A stretch of DNA of 64,000 bases from Stratiolaelaps scimitus. Taxonomy: Eukaryota > Arthropoda > Arachnida > Mesostigmata > Laelapidae. The stretch covers positions 5,964,501 to 6,028,500 of the forward strand of contig JABWDB010000017.1 in assembly GCA_019614645.1 (NCBI GenBank), given 5' to 3'. Each line of letters opens with the position of its first letter. The stretch's first letter is position 1. The notes under the pieces were generated by a model. The model made no database searches, was not told where the DNA came from, and was given only the letters and a program-made list of their open reading frames with translations. Of this stretch, positions 25,801 to 40,647 are shown piece after piece. A program made the translations under genes and the position numbers.

Positions 25801-28429
25801 CAGAGGGGCATATCCAAAGACACGATACATTCGCGCGCTCACACAGACACACTACGAGTGGCCCACTATGGTGGCGACACCACTGCGATTCTTGAATCGA
25901 GTCGTGTGCGAGTTACGCCCTTCGGCAAAAGCCAGCATTTGCACAACAAAGCGCCCCACTTCAATTTGGCTCCCACATGACCCGTTTGGCGGCTCACACT
26001 CCTAATAATGATAATGATAATGCAAACGCTCACGTGCCCGGTGGCCGCTCGTAACAGCTTCCAGTGGGCACCCCCAACGGAGCGAACTGAGAATCTAGTG
26101 AGTGTCGAAATGACCCGTAGGTCAAGAACAAAACTGCGGCGGACCCAATCGTGGTCTAGAGGAAGACTCAAAGAATAAGAGCACTGACCGTTCCTCTATC
26201 CTCATTGTCTGTGTCGTTCCACTGCTACTCACGACGATGTTGCCGAGGCTTATGCCGCCCGCTTTGGCTGCGCGGGTCTATGCATTGAACTCGTTGCCAC
26301 TGGCCTCTTCAATAGTTGCCATCGTGGCTGTCATCGCTATCGACCTAGTACAGTATACGGTAAAAGCCTTCTGGAGATAGCGGTTCGGGAGAAGTGCCGC
26401 TCTCGGTCACTCGGGCTCCCGAGTTTACCTAATCAACGTAGCTGCATGGGCGACAAAAGTACAAGTTCCGCTATCGAAGGCACCGCAACGGTCGCCTATT
26501 TTCCATTTCCATGGCCTATGGCTGCCATAGCGAGTTGTGTTAGTCTCTTCGACCAAGTTGTTCTCCTCGGTCCTCTCTATGTTTTGGCCAATCCATATAT
26601 TAAGTAACGGAATGAGAGAAGCAACACGCCTAACTCAACTAGGTTATCATCACACGTAGTCTTTAGAGATGTAGGCGTCGTACACAACAACAACAACTGC
26701 AAGATCTTCTGTAACCCTTGCTCCGTTTTTCTTGCTGCATTCACTTAGAAGGAAAGAACCTTTCTATGTATTTTGGTTCTGCATGTGTTGACTACTCAAT
26801 TGTTAGCTATGTAATGGACACTTTGGCTTTTGACGTGGACGAAACGGGGGAGGTGGAATCTGGGCGGCGACCACCAACAACCCGATGGACTGCGTCCAAT
26901 AGCTACGAATATCGGGTCAATGGTCGTATGTTTTCCATCTGCGTTCGTGGCGGCCCACGATGGCCCAAAGCTTCTTCCCGGTTTCTCCGCCTTCACCGCA
27001 CTGCGATCCAGTCGCAGCCCAGTCGGAGCTCCGTAATGGAGGCGAGACGAAGTTTGGCTAGCGAGGGGTCTAGCGTGACACTGATGGCGGGTGCTGATGA
27101 AAAAAAGTATGCGAACTTAGATGACCACGCGACGAACGTAACGAAGCGGAGGCGGCAATCATAATAACAATAATAATATTAATAATTATTATAAAAACTA
27201 TCTTTGCTTATAAATACAAGAAAGCGATATACATCTTTGAATGAACGACGTATCCATATATGAATCGAATTGAAAAAGGCCCATGCTCTTACGTAGGAAG
27301 TTTCAAAATGTTGACTTTGCTTGTTTCTTCTGCTGGGCCCATAATAACCAAAACAATCCTAAAGATAAAGAAGTGAGCGATCCTTCAGTGTGTGTGTGTG
27401 CACAATATACCATCGTGAGGCAAGAGGTAGTCTTGCTGCTACGTTAATAAGAAAAGCTCAAGGAGATTGAATATGTGAATGAATTTACAGCTTCGATAAG
27501 CATTACAAGCGAGCAATGGGCAAGCTGTCCTATGTAATAACACAGTACGCACACGGTTATAAAACATTAGGTGGCTGCCGCTGTTATCCATCTACGAACG
27601 CATTGTATAAAATTAATGTTTAGCTTTTGACGGGAAGGAGACGTGGCAAAATGGAGGGGTTCCTACGTTAGACTAAGCAATCTCTGTACGGATTTAGCGT
27701 TTTTATACAACGACAGATAAATCGGTTAGTCATAATGCATTGTCTCCGAACTCAGACACACTGACATTTACGCCAAGCTATAATAGGTTCAAGTTGAAGG
27801 TATCGCATCGTCACTTAGATGGACGATGACACCGAAGACGATCTGTTGAAGATTTAGACAGCATCCCTGTGTGTATGCTGCTGGGCACACATAACTACGG
27901 CCGTTGCGTGAACACATTGAGCGGAAAGTTCATCGACGACGTACGTTGCCACCCTACTAGGGACGGTGGGATACAGCGGTCGGCAAGCTCCACCCCTCAT
28001 GATACAAAGTGAATACATTTGAACGAACCTACCTGAAATGATCCTAATTGATCTCTATTTCGTGACTTCCGTCTGCTATTGCATACACGTGCTGCGGCTC
28101 TCTGAGTAAAACTGTCTGGTCTAGACAGTCGCTGTCGCGCTGCAATTACGAAACCACGAGGTATCAACTAGGTAGGTAGAAGCCGCACTTTGTAAGTATG
28201 AGTTTCCATATCATCAGCAATGCGGGACCTCTTTATATCATCACGCGTTACATAAGCTACAAGACTGGTAGAATCTGTGTCTCTTATTGTCATCGGTACC
28301 GTGGCTGTAAAACTGAAAATGAGATGTTCGTAGCCAGACATGTACTGTTGGAGTTATGTCAAATTTCATGTACACTCTGACTTTTCGACATGTTCTGTAT
28401 ATACAAATAACTACACGCCGCCGGAGCAA
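22863..28429. other. Non-coding stretch, no gene recognised
   Basis: Only short frames with no recognisable domain occur. It includes a TA array at 24285-24309, a 20-bp inverted repeat with 9-bp arms at 24828-24847, and an AT-rich trinucleotide-like tract at about 27165-27200. A GC-richer block at about 25030-26150 carries overlapping frames on both strands, which is unlike real coding sequence. Confidence 0.5.
24285..24309. repeat. (TA)n microsatellite
   Basis: About twelve TA units. The flanks show no SINE body. Confidence 0.9.
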
Positions 28430-29290
28430 TATTGAGATGGAATATTCGGCATGCGATCCGAGGTAAGTTAAGGTTCGTGGCCTTGATCGCCGCATGTTGC
28501 AGTGAGCGCCCTTCTCCGTCTCTCTGCAGTATACGAAACGAAGCAGTAGCCATTTAAAGAGATAATTAACCCGAGATACGAGAACTCGTTGACGTTCGAG
28601 ATGGGTGAGCCGGCAAAGAACACCGTCGCCACCCTGATTCTCCTCCTGAATTTTCACCACCTTCGTCTTAGTCGGATTGACGGTTAGTTCCTGCTCCGCT
28701 ACTGCGGTGTGTAGCCGGTCTAGGGCTGCTGAACCTGGATGCGGTTGGCGTCGTGGATGAATAGGTCATCCGCAAGCAAAATGGTCTGCAGTCATATTCC
28801 TCGGGCCCACTACTCTGTAAGGGTGATCCTTAAAAAGGACTGAGAACTCGGGCGCAAAGTTATCACCCTGTTCAATGTCCAATTTTTGGGAGAACGGAGA
28901 TGGATCCGCCACTTAGTCGTAGGTTCCTATCTCGTTCATATGTGAAATCTCCGTCAGTCGGTAGAGCACGTTCCTTGGAACGACTAGATATTCAAAACTA
29001 GGTATTTTCTAGCGAGTCTTCGTGGCTTGCCGGAGTGCCTTTTTATCTCGACCATGAGGATCCTGCATCCCATTTCAGCTGAGGGATCCTTTCGTAAGCC
29101 GTGTTGTTCGTTCGGGACGGCCTAAAGGCATTCAAGGAAGCAGAAGCATCTGTTGGTCAACAGCAAGGCGAGCTGGTTGTAGTAAAGGCTATTCTTAGCG
29201 ATTCCGCGTCAATATGACGGAGCGGTTGGCTAGGAGTCACCCACGAGGTTGCGTTTCTGCACTAGAGAGGGGGAACCGGAATGTGGTGGC
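28430..29290 (-). pseudogene. Decayed LINE reverse transcriptase
   Basis: Reading the minus strand from 29290 downward, translations in shifting frames give RT landmarks in the right order. These are PSY*RGI with a stop replacing N (about 29200-29220), then NEQHGLRKDPS (about 29080-29112), the fingers motif E.QHGFRKGRS. Next comes EQGDNFAPEFSVLF (about 28832-28873), matching the GV.QGD.LSP.LF box. Then comes LLADDLFI (about 28755-28780), the catalytic (F/Y).DD box, and finally LTVNPTKTKVVKI (about 28646-28690). At least two frameshifts and several stops break it, so it is inactive. The tail toward 28430 fits the thumb region only loosely. Clade (RTE, CR1 or other) cannot be settled by eye. 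Confidence 0.8.
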
Positions 29291-30100
29291 TCAATGGAGC
29301 CCTCCAGCAGCCCAGCAGGTTGTTAGGCTGAGCGCGCAGTTGAAGTGTTCATTGTGAATCCTGACACATGTATGGGAACGCTCAACATAAATAGATAGAC
29401 CCTTTGCTTCGAGAATCATCAGTTTACACGGTACCATACACAGTAGTTTGGTTATGACTGACTTCTCCAGGGGCAATCATACATCACGAAACAACCAGCT
29501 GGTCAGCGAATGCACCGATAGCTATCCCTGAGCAATACGTTCTTGTATTTTGTCTCATCACCAGATTTGTAACCTAACGCAAGTGGGCCGCAAGTCTTCG
29601 ACTATTTACGATAAGCCCAGGTTACGTTTTGCGACAAAATGCTCCCCTACCTCAAATCGATGCATGATATACATGAATATTCCATAACTGTCCATATTAT
29701 CACATAATTCTTGTTATTATTGATATAAGGAGTTATATATATGTCTACAATTTACACCCATTACTGATGCTAGAATAAAACTGTTAATATTCAAAATATA
29801 GTCACTATATGCTAGATATATGTGGCAGTTCAACTCAGCTCATCTGGCCATAATCCTCGTCTTGACACATACGCAGCTGTCATACAGTTGACAAAGGCAC
29901 CACCAACCGATCTCGCTATTTGCCCCGCCAGTACAAGAACCGTCGCTGATCTGCGCTCACCTGATTCATCTCCACTGTATTCTGTATGGCAGAACAACTC
30001 GGCTTCAGTCATAGAAAACGTCATCGTTGATTCGAGCATTTGCTCGCCACATCTTGCCTCCTCAATATCGGAAGGTACTGGAGCGTGATGTTTGCGTTGG

Positions 30101-30121
30101 TATATATATATATATATATAT
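30101..30121. repeat. (TA)n microsatellite
   Basis: About ten TA units in non-coding sequence. Confidence 0.9.
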
Positions 30122-31917
30122 CTATTGGGCGTCTTATCGATCCTACCCTGCCTGGAAGGTTTCGTCCGAACACAATACGGCAACACAATGGCACACGACT
30201 ACTCATACTATACTGATGCATTAAAAATGCTTAATATTTCGGCTAGAATTCAATAACGATGACTCGATTTCGAGAGGCATTGAAGGACAATGTTTCCTCG
30301 TGTTTTCGAATAACGACCGCAATTCGCTGATATGACGAGTTCACAGAAGGAACAATGAACCTATGCTGAGTAATTCTATTAGTGCTAAATAATCTGTCAT
30401 GGGGCATATACATATATACATATGTCACAATTTCGTGACGTCATTGCTTTGTCGTTGTTGTTGTTGCTGCAAGTGTATTACATGCACACTCGAAGCTCGT
30501 GTTGTTTGTCTTTCTCTGCGGCACCACTGAAATTTATTGTGACCAAGCCCGTTCTGTGTCATACGAATCGTGCAAAAGGAAGAAGAATCCGCGCCTGCTG
30601 TCAAGGCATTTCACCATAACCGGCCGACACACGCCGTTACAGCCAGGCACACGTTGAAACGCTACCACCCGACCTTCTCCATGTTTTCTCCGAGAGTCTG
30701 CAGGCTCACTGACAGTATTGTTGTCGCCTTGCGCTCGTATGGCCAACAAACACCACGAGTTCGAAGGACCGGTCGCCGCGGCCGCCGCCGCCGCCAGCGA
30801 CTCGCTTCAGCGACAGTAGTGACCGGCACTTTGAGCCGTCGGTGTGTTTGCTTCCAGGTACTTCCCGTATGTATATATTCTACATAACGCCGTAGTACTT
30901 TAGCACTCGGCCTGTCATTGGCCAAGACAGACTCGCTGTGTCGGCCGTGTGATATACCTATGATCGCCGGCCGCTCGGCGCCAAAGCGACCTCCACGAAG
31001 CGTGCAACGCCTATGAAAGTGAAGACGATCGTAGAAAAAAAAAGGGATGATATTCGAAACGTTCCAAGACAACCCGCGCCAATAGCAGCAGTAGCAACAA
31101 CCGTAGCGAGTAGCCCATAAATATATTTGCTGTCAAATGTTACAGCTTGACATGGCATCACGGAACCGACAGCCGTGCACACCCCGTGGACTGCGAGCCG
31201 GCCAGGCCACCACGGTGTGATCTACTCAAATACCGGTGCGAGGATGTTTCTTTTCCAAAGATATATCCATGTATGTTTACTAGTAAGTGCATTCACTGAC
31301 GGACTCTGAACGCGCCAAACGCGTATGCATAAGGGGAACTCAGCTCTGTGAGCGATACGACTGAAGGCACCAGCCGATAGTCGAAACTGGACATTCTCCC
31401 TTCCCACAGTTGACCGGAGTAGATCTATCTAGCAAGGGCTGGTGACGAAGCCCGCCTTGCTAATCGGTACGTCGCGGGCTCGCCGCCTGATTGCCTGACT
31501 CCCCGTATCGCTTGCTACAAGCAGCATATCGTGACAACATGCGTGAACAGACACGCGACTGGACGTCGCTAGCTGGTATCGAGAGTAATAGATAGAGATG
31601 GCTTTCCGGTGGCTTCGTTGGTGAACTCGCTTTTTGAAATAGTCGGCATTTCTCGCTCTGTCCCCGGGGTGTCGCAGCTTCCTCTAGTCCAACACGCGGA
31701 TATGTTACACAGTAGTGTCACGCGAGGGCCACCTGGGAAGAAGAGTAATCAGTCAAGAGGAGGCCCCGGGCATGGGTTAAAATAGTGCGGCAGGCTCGTG
31801 AGGATAAATGTGGGGATGACGTATGGTTAAAAATATGCAAATTCTAGTGTACTTTCGTACGTAAGCTGCGATATATATGCAGTTCGGCAGTGGCCAAAGT
31901 GTTTAAGCGTTGAGCAG

Positions 31918-31951
31918 ACACACGCACACACACACACGCACACATATACAC
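31918..31951. repeat. (CA)n microsatellite
   Basis: An interrupted CA array with occasional CG units, ending in TATACA. Confidence 0.85.
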
Positions 31952-33726
31952 AAGCCTACATTTTCGAACTAGTTGATTATGACTTTGCTAGGGCGGGTAA
32001 ATGGGAAAGGTTGGCAGGTCCATATGACGGGCGCACATAGGACTAGGGACGATCAGCTTTCAGAAAGGACCTTGAAAAAGTAGAAGCGAAAATGCGGCGA
32101 CCACGAGACGGGCAAATGCCGTTCGATGTAAACGCAAGATAAACAATGGTACATAATTAAGCTTCCTTTAACCATCTGCGATCACCGAGAGATTGAGGCA
32201 GACAATTTGTAAACCATGCCGCTAATGTCCCCTACGGCAAAGAGCTCAGGAAGATGGGTCTTAGCCACCAACCAGAGTACGCCACACCAACTGAATCAAG
32301 TTAAAAATTAACTCAATGAACTAGAGAAATAGAGAGACTTAGTATCAGTTGATCATGTTTGCTTGTCGCTACCAATAGAATATGCAAGCGGGCACGAGAG
32401 CCAGTCGACAATCAACTCGCTGTTCGATTGCCGACTCGCGGAATAAACATAAAATATACATGGAATTAGAAAATCGTCTTGATTCAGCCTGACTATATCA
32501 GTTTGAACCATTATGATGGGATGCACAAAAGTAAGCGACTAAAATGAGAAATGGGTAAGCTGGGAAGGAACTGATCGGACCTATGACTGCCACTGCCCCA
32601 CCTACGATTGGAACATGCCAGTGTTCTTCCTCTCAGACACATTGAATCGTTGCCATTGATATTCCTTCATCGAAACAAAAGCGTTTTGTTCTCTTCATCG
32701 AAGATAATATCACTGAACGATTTTGTCAAGTGTTGATAATAAAACTACTCTTCCCATCAGCAATGGGTAACCAAGTTGAGATATAATGGCGATCACTCGT
32801 CAGGCTTCCAGTCTCATACACTCCTTATACTCCAGAGTACATTAGTGAAGATACGGTGTGTCGTTCGTTTTTCCTGACTCTTCGCCTTATAATGAATTTC
32901 GTCGTCGGCGTAGTGGCCCGCGTGCAATTTAATGTCTAAGAAAAGTGACCATTTGAGGTATTCGGTTTCGCTACCGAGCACGAACTTAAATATACCATGG
33001 GAACGTTATCCTCGACGTTTGGCCACGAGGGGCCACTCGCACACAGACACAGGCCGTGCATTGCCTGTGCTAACCAAGTTAGATCAGCAGTGAAGGATGG
33101 GGATTAAAGGGGCTGATGAATGAATCTTGTGCAAGCAGAGGGATCCCACGAATATAACGGAAGTTGGTATCGCTCTTGGCCGCTCGGATCGCGAAGGGAG
33201 AAACGAGGTGTGGCGACCGTATTGCCGACACCATTTATGGCAACTGACATTTAATAATACCTAGCGTGGCTATCTGGCGAGCCCATAGCAATAAGCCATC
33301 GATGGGGAAAAGCGACTGGACTCAATAATTAATGGCGTTTTTAGAGGCTCGCTATGTGTTTTGTCATGGATCGAGTAATCTTCAAAGACAACGATATATA
33401 CGCCCATTCGTTTTCGATATCGTCTCCGAAACCATACATACATGGAACAATTATTCTAGGTATCTGGACATCCTCGCCCGAACAGGAAAAGGGAATTAGA
33501 CATTTGCATACTTTTTTTAAGAGGTTAAAGGTAAATCCTGCATGGACACCAGGCCTCACACTGAGGTATTTCCCTGGTAGTGTCAGACTCTTACTGACTA
33601 AACCCAGAACCGATTTTGACATGGGGCACTGACCGGGATATTTGCATGCTGCTACCACACAACCGTGTGTAGGTGGTATGGAAGAGCGTTGAAATGTGTT
33701 ACATCCAAAATAGTTAAGTCATTTAT

Positions 33727-33752
33727 ATCGTTGCAGTTTATTCTGCAACGAT
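33727..33752. repeat. Short hairpin, 10-bp arms
   Basis: ATCGTTGCAG and CTGCAACGAT flank a six-base loop (TTTATT). No neighbouring gene suggests a terminator or regulatory role. Confidence 0.7.
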
Positions 33753-34596
33753 TCTCAAAACGGTCAGATGTGCTCACATTTACCTACCGATATAATCAGT
33801 ATAATACAACGGTTGCTTATATAACCATTCATCCAAAATAGTCTCAGGGTATTCGGGGCATAACTCAATTTGTACGTAGCGGTCGACCACACTTTTTTCA
33901 CTTTCATCTCTGATTAACGTGGTCGGCTGCGTCTTTCGAGGCGCGACGCAATCTCCCGCGACACAGATGAGACAGAGACGCGCGCTGCGTATCGTTTACG
34001 GCCTGTGTCCCAGAAATCGCACAGTGCGTTGAACTGCGACTGGTTTTCCCTTATGTGTAGAAGATAGCCAAGCGACGCTGATCTTCCTCGAAAGCCGAAT
34101 GGGTCAAGGAAATAGAGGGTGTGGGTGCGGCGGTGGCTCGCGTATCCAAGCGAGATCAGGCCAAGAGTATGTTGAGTGGGAAGAGATCATCAGATGGTCA
34201 TCGTGATTATCCACGCGTGACGTTTCCAGGAGTAAGATGATTGAAGGAACAGCACCGGCTCGAAGAAATGGGAAAAGGAGAACTTGCCAATCGCCTCTGG
34301 CACTTCATATTGAACGGGAAGACATCGACGTTGGTTCGGGCGATACCGATCGAGTTAGCGGACGACCGAATCTGTCTGCCTGTCGAATGCGTCGAAGTCC
34401 GTCGGAAAAGAAGTCTTTCAACAAGAACCCCTCGAACGCTTGGCTTGGCCAATACGCGCTGAGAAACTGCAAACCTCCCTCAGTTGAAGTCGACCTCGAT
34501 GATGTCGGCGATTGGTCGTCATTAGGAACTTGGGAAAGTTTCCTCTGCGAGCGGTTTATATTATCTGAATATACTTTATGTACAATATATTGTAGT

Positions 34597-34599
<3 letters not shown>

Positions 34600-34638
<39 letters not shown>
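34600..34638. repeat. (TA)n microsatellite, longest in the window
   Basis: About nineteen TA units, preceded by two smaller AATATATTGTAGTACAA-like segments. Confidence 0.9.
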
Positions 34639-34644
<6 letters not shown>

Positions 34645-37600
34645 GTTTGGTTAAATTCTGTTCAGCTTGATAGCATCGCCGGGGGTTGAGCAGCGTCAAT
34701 CGGAAAGTCGTAACATATATTTGGGCCCAACTTGTTGCAACAGAAAACTTTGGGAAGATTCATCTTGTTGCTGAGGCAAAGTACATGGTTACGAAACATC
34801 GTTGAATTGTAGCGGCACTAGTTAGGATAGGTCTTGCGACGTAGATATTCGTCTTAATTAACAGACAGATATATGCTATTCTTAACTAACCAGCAATATT
34901 TTGCATTAGCAGCGCACATAAATGTGTATACAGCATAACTAAATCCTATTTGGATGTAGGACAGCTAAAAAACAGTCGTATTATACAGTTCACCTGTATC
35001 TAACGTTAGGTGGTGCTCGGGACACTGTCGTAAAGAGCGAATTATTTACGGGCCGCCCATTGGGTTCTTCTCCGGTTCTCTCAGTACGAAGTATCTTACT
35101 TCGTAAAGCGTAGAGGTGACCTTAACGCTCAGGTTCTCTGCGTAGCAGCAGCCTACTAATCAGCCGTCTGTTGCCACCCCTAAGTCTCCATTGCTGGTCA
35201 CCTTTTGCAGTACGAAGAGAACCGCCCCATGTATCGCCTTTTCTGAGCGTCCACGCCGAACAGAATGAGGCAGGCAAGCCCAATAAGGCAAAGCATAATC
35301 ATGTTGCCTTGCCTTTCTTTGATGCATAGAGCTGCCTTTTGTCCTGTCCTGTGCCCTTACCAGTAGGAAGACACACATACGCGCATGCTAGCTGCGCCTT
35401 GTGACGGTGCGAGCAGTAGGCGGTTGGCTGATCCCACGTCTCAGCCTCTTCTTCCCGTTCCCGACTCCGACCCCCTGTGGGCAGAACTCGAACATAAGGC
35501 CATCCAACGACCGAGACTTGGGCCTATCCACCTATGGCCTGTCTATGCTAAGGTTACTCCCAATGGCAACGATGGACTCCACAAGACCACGCTTCTTTTT
35601 GACCCTTCTCGTAGATCTCCCTACGGATCTCGTAGACGTACATGCCTGGCTCTCCTCTCAGCCAACGTCCGACGTATGAGAAAGAGAGGTCGCATATGCG
35701 ACCTCGAACCGGCCGGTGGAGCTAGCCAAGAACGACAGGTCGTATGGGTGAGCTCCAGCCTTCCAAGTGCCGCTGCGCGGGCCAAATCCAACAGATGCAG
35801 CTCGCCAAGCGACATATACTCATGCAGGCGGCCGCTTCTGCCACTCAAGGTAACGTGCGATACCTGCGAAGCACACCCATCCAATCGTTCCTAGCATTAG
35901 ATGCTGCTGCTGCCCCGGACGAGTGATCACTCCGGCCTTAACAGCGACAACTGGGGGCAATCCGCATCTCACTCGTGACGCATAACCTACAATGATAATG
36001 TGCGCCTCTGTAGTAACAGCAGTAGTGGTAGCGGTCGGTAGGTCCCTGCGCATGCACTTCCGTATCGCTGAAACCGGAAGTCTGCCTATCATTATCACCC
36101 TATGCCTAATCAAGTCTCATCGTTCCCCGTCCCCCCCATGGTGACGGACGAATAGCTATTGGATGGTCTGAAAACACGCGGTGACATCGGGATTCGATGA
36201 GTTCGCCTTCGGCTTAATATTTCTCTGCCTCCAAAATCGTGCGCCTTCTGCTGTTCACCTCTGTTCTGCTCGATTCGTTCCCGTCCTCCATCGGTGTTCG
36301 AAGACTTCTTTTGATCGTCTCGTCTTCTTCTTCTTCTTCTTCAGCAAGAAATAAACACCGCCGAGGTCAAAGCCTAGCGGGGTTCACTTGCATTCCCCAC
36401 GAATCTTTCCCCGTCCCGCAATAGCCAGACCCGTATCAGTTTCAAAGGCGAGAAACCTTTCATTGGACGGCGACGTTGACGACATTGAATAGAGAGAAGG
36501 TTATGAGAGTCGCTGCCAGCGGAACGAGCTGTTGAGAGCAAACAGTCATTGAACGAAAGAATTGAAACGACTCAATATGAGAAACAGCTCAGCTCGTGCA
36601 GCCAAGCCTTTACAATACTGAGGCGTATCGACAACATTTTTAGGACAAATTCTCGTGGTGTCGTCACCGTCGCAAACATTAGCTTATGTACTCCTGAGAA
36701 CTCGGATATACCTGATCCGTCATCTGGGAGGCCTGCTGGGAGTTGCACACATGTATTAAATTTACTTGAAATCATGGTGACATTCATGAAGATAGATATA
36801 ATCTAATACAATGTAATATGTATTGATTGATGAGACTGATTACATGCCTGTATACTTGTCTTGTAGATTTATAATTGCTGTTACTTACCTTGGATGGTCT
36901 CTTCTTAAAGCTCGTTTTTGCTTATTTTTCCCGTTAACAAATCAAAATGTAATAGAATCTCATTGTGCCCAATCGTGCACGGAGTTGCAACAAACCCGCA
37001 CAGGCTACAAGAGATATCGGCACATCATAGATATTATAATTGAGAATGCTAAGTAACATGCAGTTATTACCGACAGACTGAGAGACAGATAACCACTCAT
37101 TGACTCAGTGTGCAGTCCGTAAGGCCGGTGCACTGTCATCGCACTTCTGTGTTCGGAGCGTAAACCGAAGCCTGAGAGCAGACAACACTATTCGAGCCAA
37201 CTAATATCCATCTTTCTAATACATATAACTAATATATGGCTTCCCTTCATCTGAGATGCTCTGAAGATCAGAGATTCCGCTCTCAGAATCATGTCCTTCC
37301 ATGGGGGCAGGGCTATTGGTGCTGACGGACCCCATCGACTGTACCACTTGCTAACGGGGGATGCTACTTATGATGACATGATCGTTGTCGCACGTTGTTA
37401 CTTAAACGGTGTTTCGAACAAGCAGGCTACGGGCCGGCTCTGCATAAAACACTGACGGGAGTAAGCATAGTAATATATTAAGACGCAGTTCATCCATAAT
37501 AAACGCCCATCCTGTGCATCTACCCCCAGGAACAAAAAAAAAACGACCGCGAATGGGACCACAAGAGAGCGCAAATTAGAGCTTCCCGCTTCCCGAAGAA

Positions 37601-40600
37601 CGTTCGTGAATAATTTCCTGTCAAACCGAATCAATACACTGGGTCGACACCAGCGCGGGCGCGGAACGAGTTTGAAGCGCATTTGAAAGCCGTCGATATA
37701 CACAGACGACAACACGAATCGGATCAGTAGAAGAAGCTGCTGCTGCAGGCGTAGCGACGACGGGGTGGTGATATGCCCGAACACCATGCGGTGCTCCTCT
37801 GGTGCGCTACCACCGCGATGTTTGCATCAAGGGTTTAATAATAACAGGCACCTCAGCAGCAGCAGCCGCCGCCGCCCACGTTCGAGTACGAATCTCAGGA
37901 AACGGAATTAGCCATGAATTACATCGGACGATATATTTATTGTAGAAAGCCTGCTCTAAGGGAGAACTGCAGATGGGTCAATGCGGGCAGGGCAGCAGCT
38001 GTTGAAACAAGAGAAGCTACCTAAGCGGTACACGAACATCCATTTCTCGATGAATATTATACGCAAAGCGGCTAAAGTGAAAAAAGAAGCAACGAAAACC
38101 TCCGAAATTTATGACAAATACCGCCATTTCCTACCTCGAACGGCCGGGGTTGAGTAAATTCAAAGGCGGCGAGCAAATCCTCAATGACACAATACAAATT
38201 TAGGTTACGGATTAACGGAACTTTAGCGTCGACATCGCCACTGGCCTTTTATACCGAAACGATTATAATAATTATCTCTGCTGGGATGATAGTGGCAGCA
38301 ATAGACAACCAAACCGAAGTGCTATTTCCCCTTGATCTTTGTGTATACTATAATAGCGGTACACTATAAGACAAAACTACAATGACACGACGACACAGAA
38401 GGACAAGTTACTCATACATTGATATTGAAAACAGCAATACATGCAAAATCAATGCATGCATCGCTATAGCATCGGCAGAATGCGGTGATAATACAGCAAT
38501 ACTGGTGTGCGTAACAACAACAACGATAACAGCAGTCGGCCAAATGCGGTAGATCTACGCACCCCATATGCCATTTCAATGCGTGCTGTTGGTGACGATA
38601 CGAGACGCGTTGCCTGGCGCGTTTGTCCGACAGCAGTGTACGCTATCAGTGCTATTAAATACGTTGCAGTTAACGTGTTGTGAGGACGCTTCCACACACA
38701 GACACGCTCATACAGGTTTTGTTCAGTTTATTTTAAGCGAGAGAGAAAGGGAACGCCCTTGGCCCTTGCCTTGTTAGTACATGTATTCATGTGCACGTGT
38801 TAATTCAGTGCATCAATATTATTTTGGCTTGCCCTAAGGCAAGCAATGGTGTATTGGGGTATTGGGGAAGACTTCTACCAGTGGCGACATCAATAGGAAG
38901 GTACGCCCGAAATCGTTGGGTACATTATCCGCCTATAAATGCTTATTAGTGAATTGTATTAGGCTAACCACTGCAAACTATTGCTTAACAAGTTGTAGTC
39001 ATGAGGATGGAATTTACATCCATAATGTACTCGCTTATAGACTTGACGCTCACGCACAGACACGTTGACACAAAACAGATATGTGTCATGTTTTACAGAC
39101 GTATTTACGTAGATTCTGGTGGTCCTGTAATTTTGGCTATACCATTCCGCTTTCGTATACCTGGCGGTCACGGTTATCTCTAAATACCTGATCTATGAGC
39201 AGTCTACCGGACGAATTAGGTGCTCAATTCACTTTCGTTTCCATAGTGCTGTTGGCCCGCACAAGAGTTGTGACCGGATCACTTGGATGATATTAGCATT
39301 AAAAAGCTGGACACGGCACCTGTACTACTTAGCGTCATATATGGATATCCTTAGCAGGAAGTAACATTAACAATGTGATACATATCGCCCTCTGTGGAAG
39401 CCAAAGAAGTTTCGCCGTGGCACGTGGATTTTTTGATAGCGGATCGGGTGGGGGAGAGCTCTCGAAAGACCGTCGGGACCATCCTGTCGAGAAAGCTGCT
39501 CGCAGCAGCAATTAATCCGTGCCAGGCTACTGCCATTGAGGCTCACTGAGCCATACAAGTATCGCTCTTCGCGCTGGACGACTGTGTGGAGCACGGACGT
39601 GGCCGTCTATCGCCGCTCGTTTGAATGGCCGAGCCGGCTTGGTGGAAAAGGAGCACCCGTGTTTCCCGAGTGCTCCGAACGGTCCGGCCAAGATATGGCC
39701 AAAGGAGCTGGCTGGCACAGGAGGATTTTTTTTCATATCTGAAAGGAACGTAGGCACAGACATTGTATATACTTTCGAAATATCTGAGGTGCTCGCCGCC
39801 CGCGTTGCTTGACAGTGCTGCTTGGGTTACGTGCAATTCGTCTAGAGTACATATTCAAATTGAGGCCTTCTTAGACCGATCTGTCTAGTAACATCAGCGA
39901 TACGATTGAGCAACGCTGGTTGCCATGCAGTATGCACGAAGTGGGTGTTCAAGGTCGGATCGTAACACAAGCGGCGATGCGCAGACGACGATGCAAAGTC
40001 TTCGTGTTTACGAATTCACTTCATTTCGGCTGATTTTTCACAATTCGAATCGCATTTCAATGTGCGCAGTGCGCACACAGCAATTCGCAGGGTACACATC
40101 ATCGCGAAGTTTGCGATTTAGCGTCCTATCGCGCGCACGCGAGAATGGCCGACAGACAATCCAACCGAGTCAGACGTGAGCTGCGCCACTGCCGCCAACG
40201 GAGCCAGCGGCAGTAGCAAACATTTCTGAAATGAGTGTTAGCTTAGCATCCGTTGGTTCAGGTTGGTTCATCTTCGAAATATGGAGGCCCAATACCTACC
40301 CTCCTCACTATACTTTACTATATTCCGTGAAGCCCCATTCCGCTCGAGTGTCTGATCTTGTGTTTTGTCGTGTAACATCCCACTCGAGACATCTAGCATA
40401 CGCGATTTTACTGCCAGTTCTAACGGCGTATAGGCGAAACTCTATCACTGCATAAGAGGGTCGTATATTGGTATTTATATGCTGTGTTTTTCGTACGAAA
40501 TATGTGAAAGGGCTTTTGTTGTTGCATCAACGACTAAGTGTAATTGCGACTCGACTATTATCGACTGCTGCTCCTAGAGTCTATTAATTGGTAATGAAAA

Positions 40601-40647
40601 CAATAGGCTGCATTATCAATAGCCATATGAGACTCGAGGTACAGCCG

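Larger units (their letters stand above)
29291..40647. other. Non-coding stretch with microsatellites
   Basis: No convincing gene. TA arrays lie at 30101-30121 and 34600-34638, and a CA tract at about 31918-31951. A hairpin with 10-bp perfect arms lies at 33727-33752, and a small 7-bp-arm hairpin (GCTTGCC/GGCAAGC) near 38827-38844. GC-richer patches at about 35380-35900 and 39540-39740 carry frames up to 169 codons with no recognisable domain. About 31400-33340 has almost no frame of 60 codons. Confidence 0.5.

Noticed and set aside
4342..32565. Similar short strings around GGGTAAGCTGGGAA at about 4345 and 32554
   Set aside because: The match is short and similarity does not extend into the flanks, so chance is likely.
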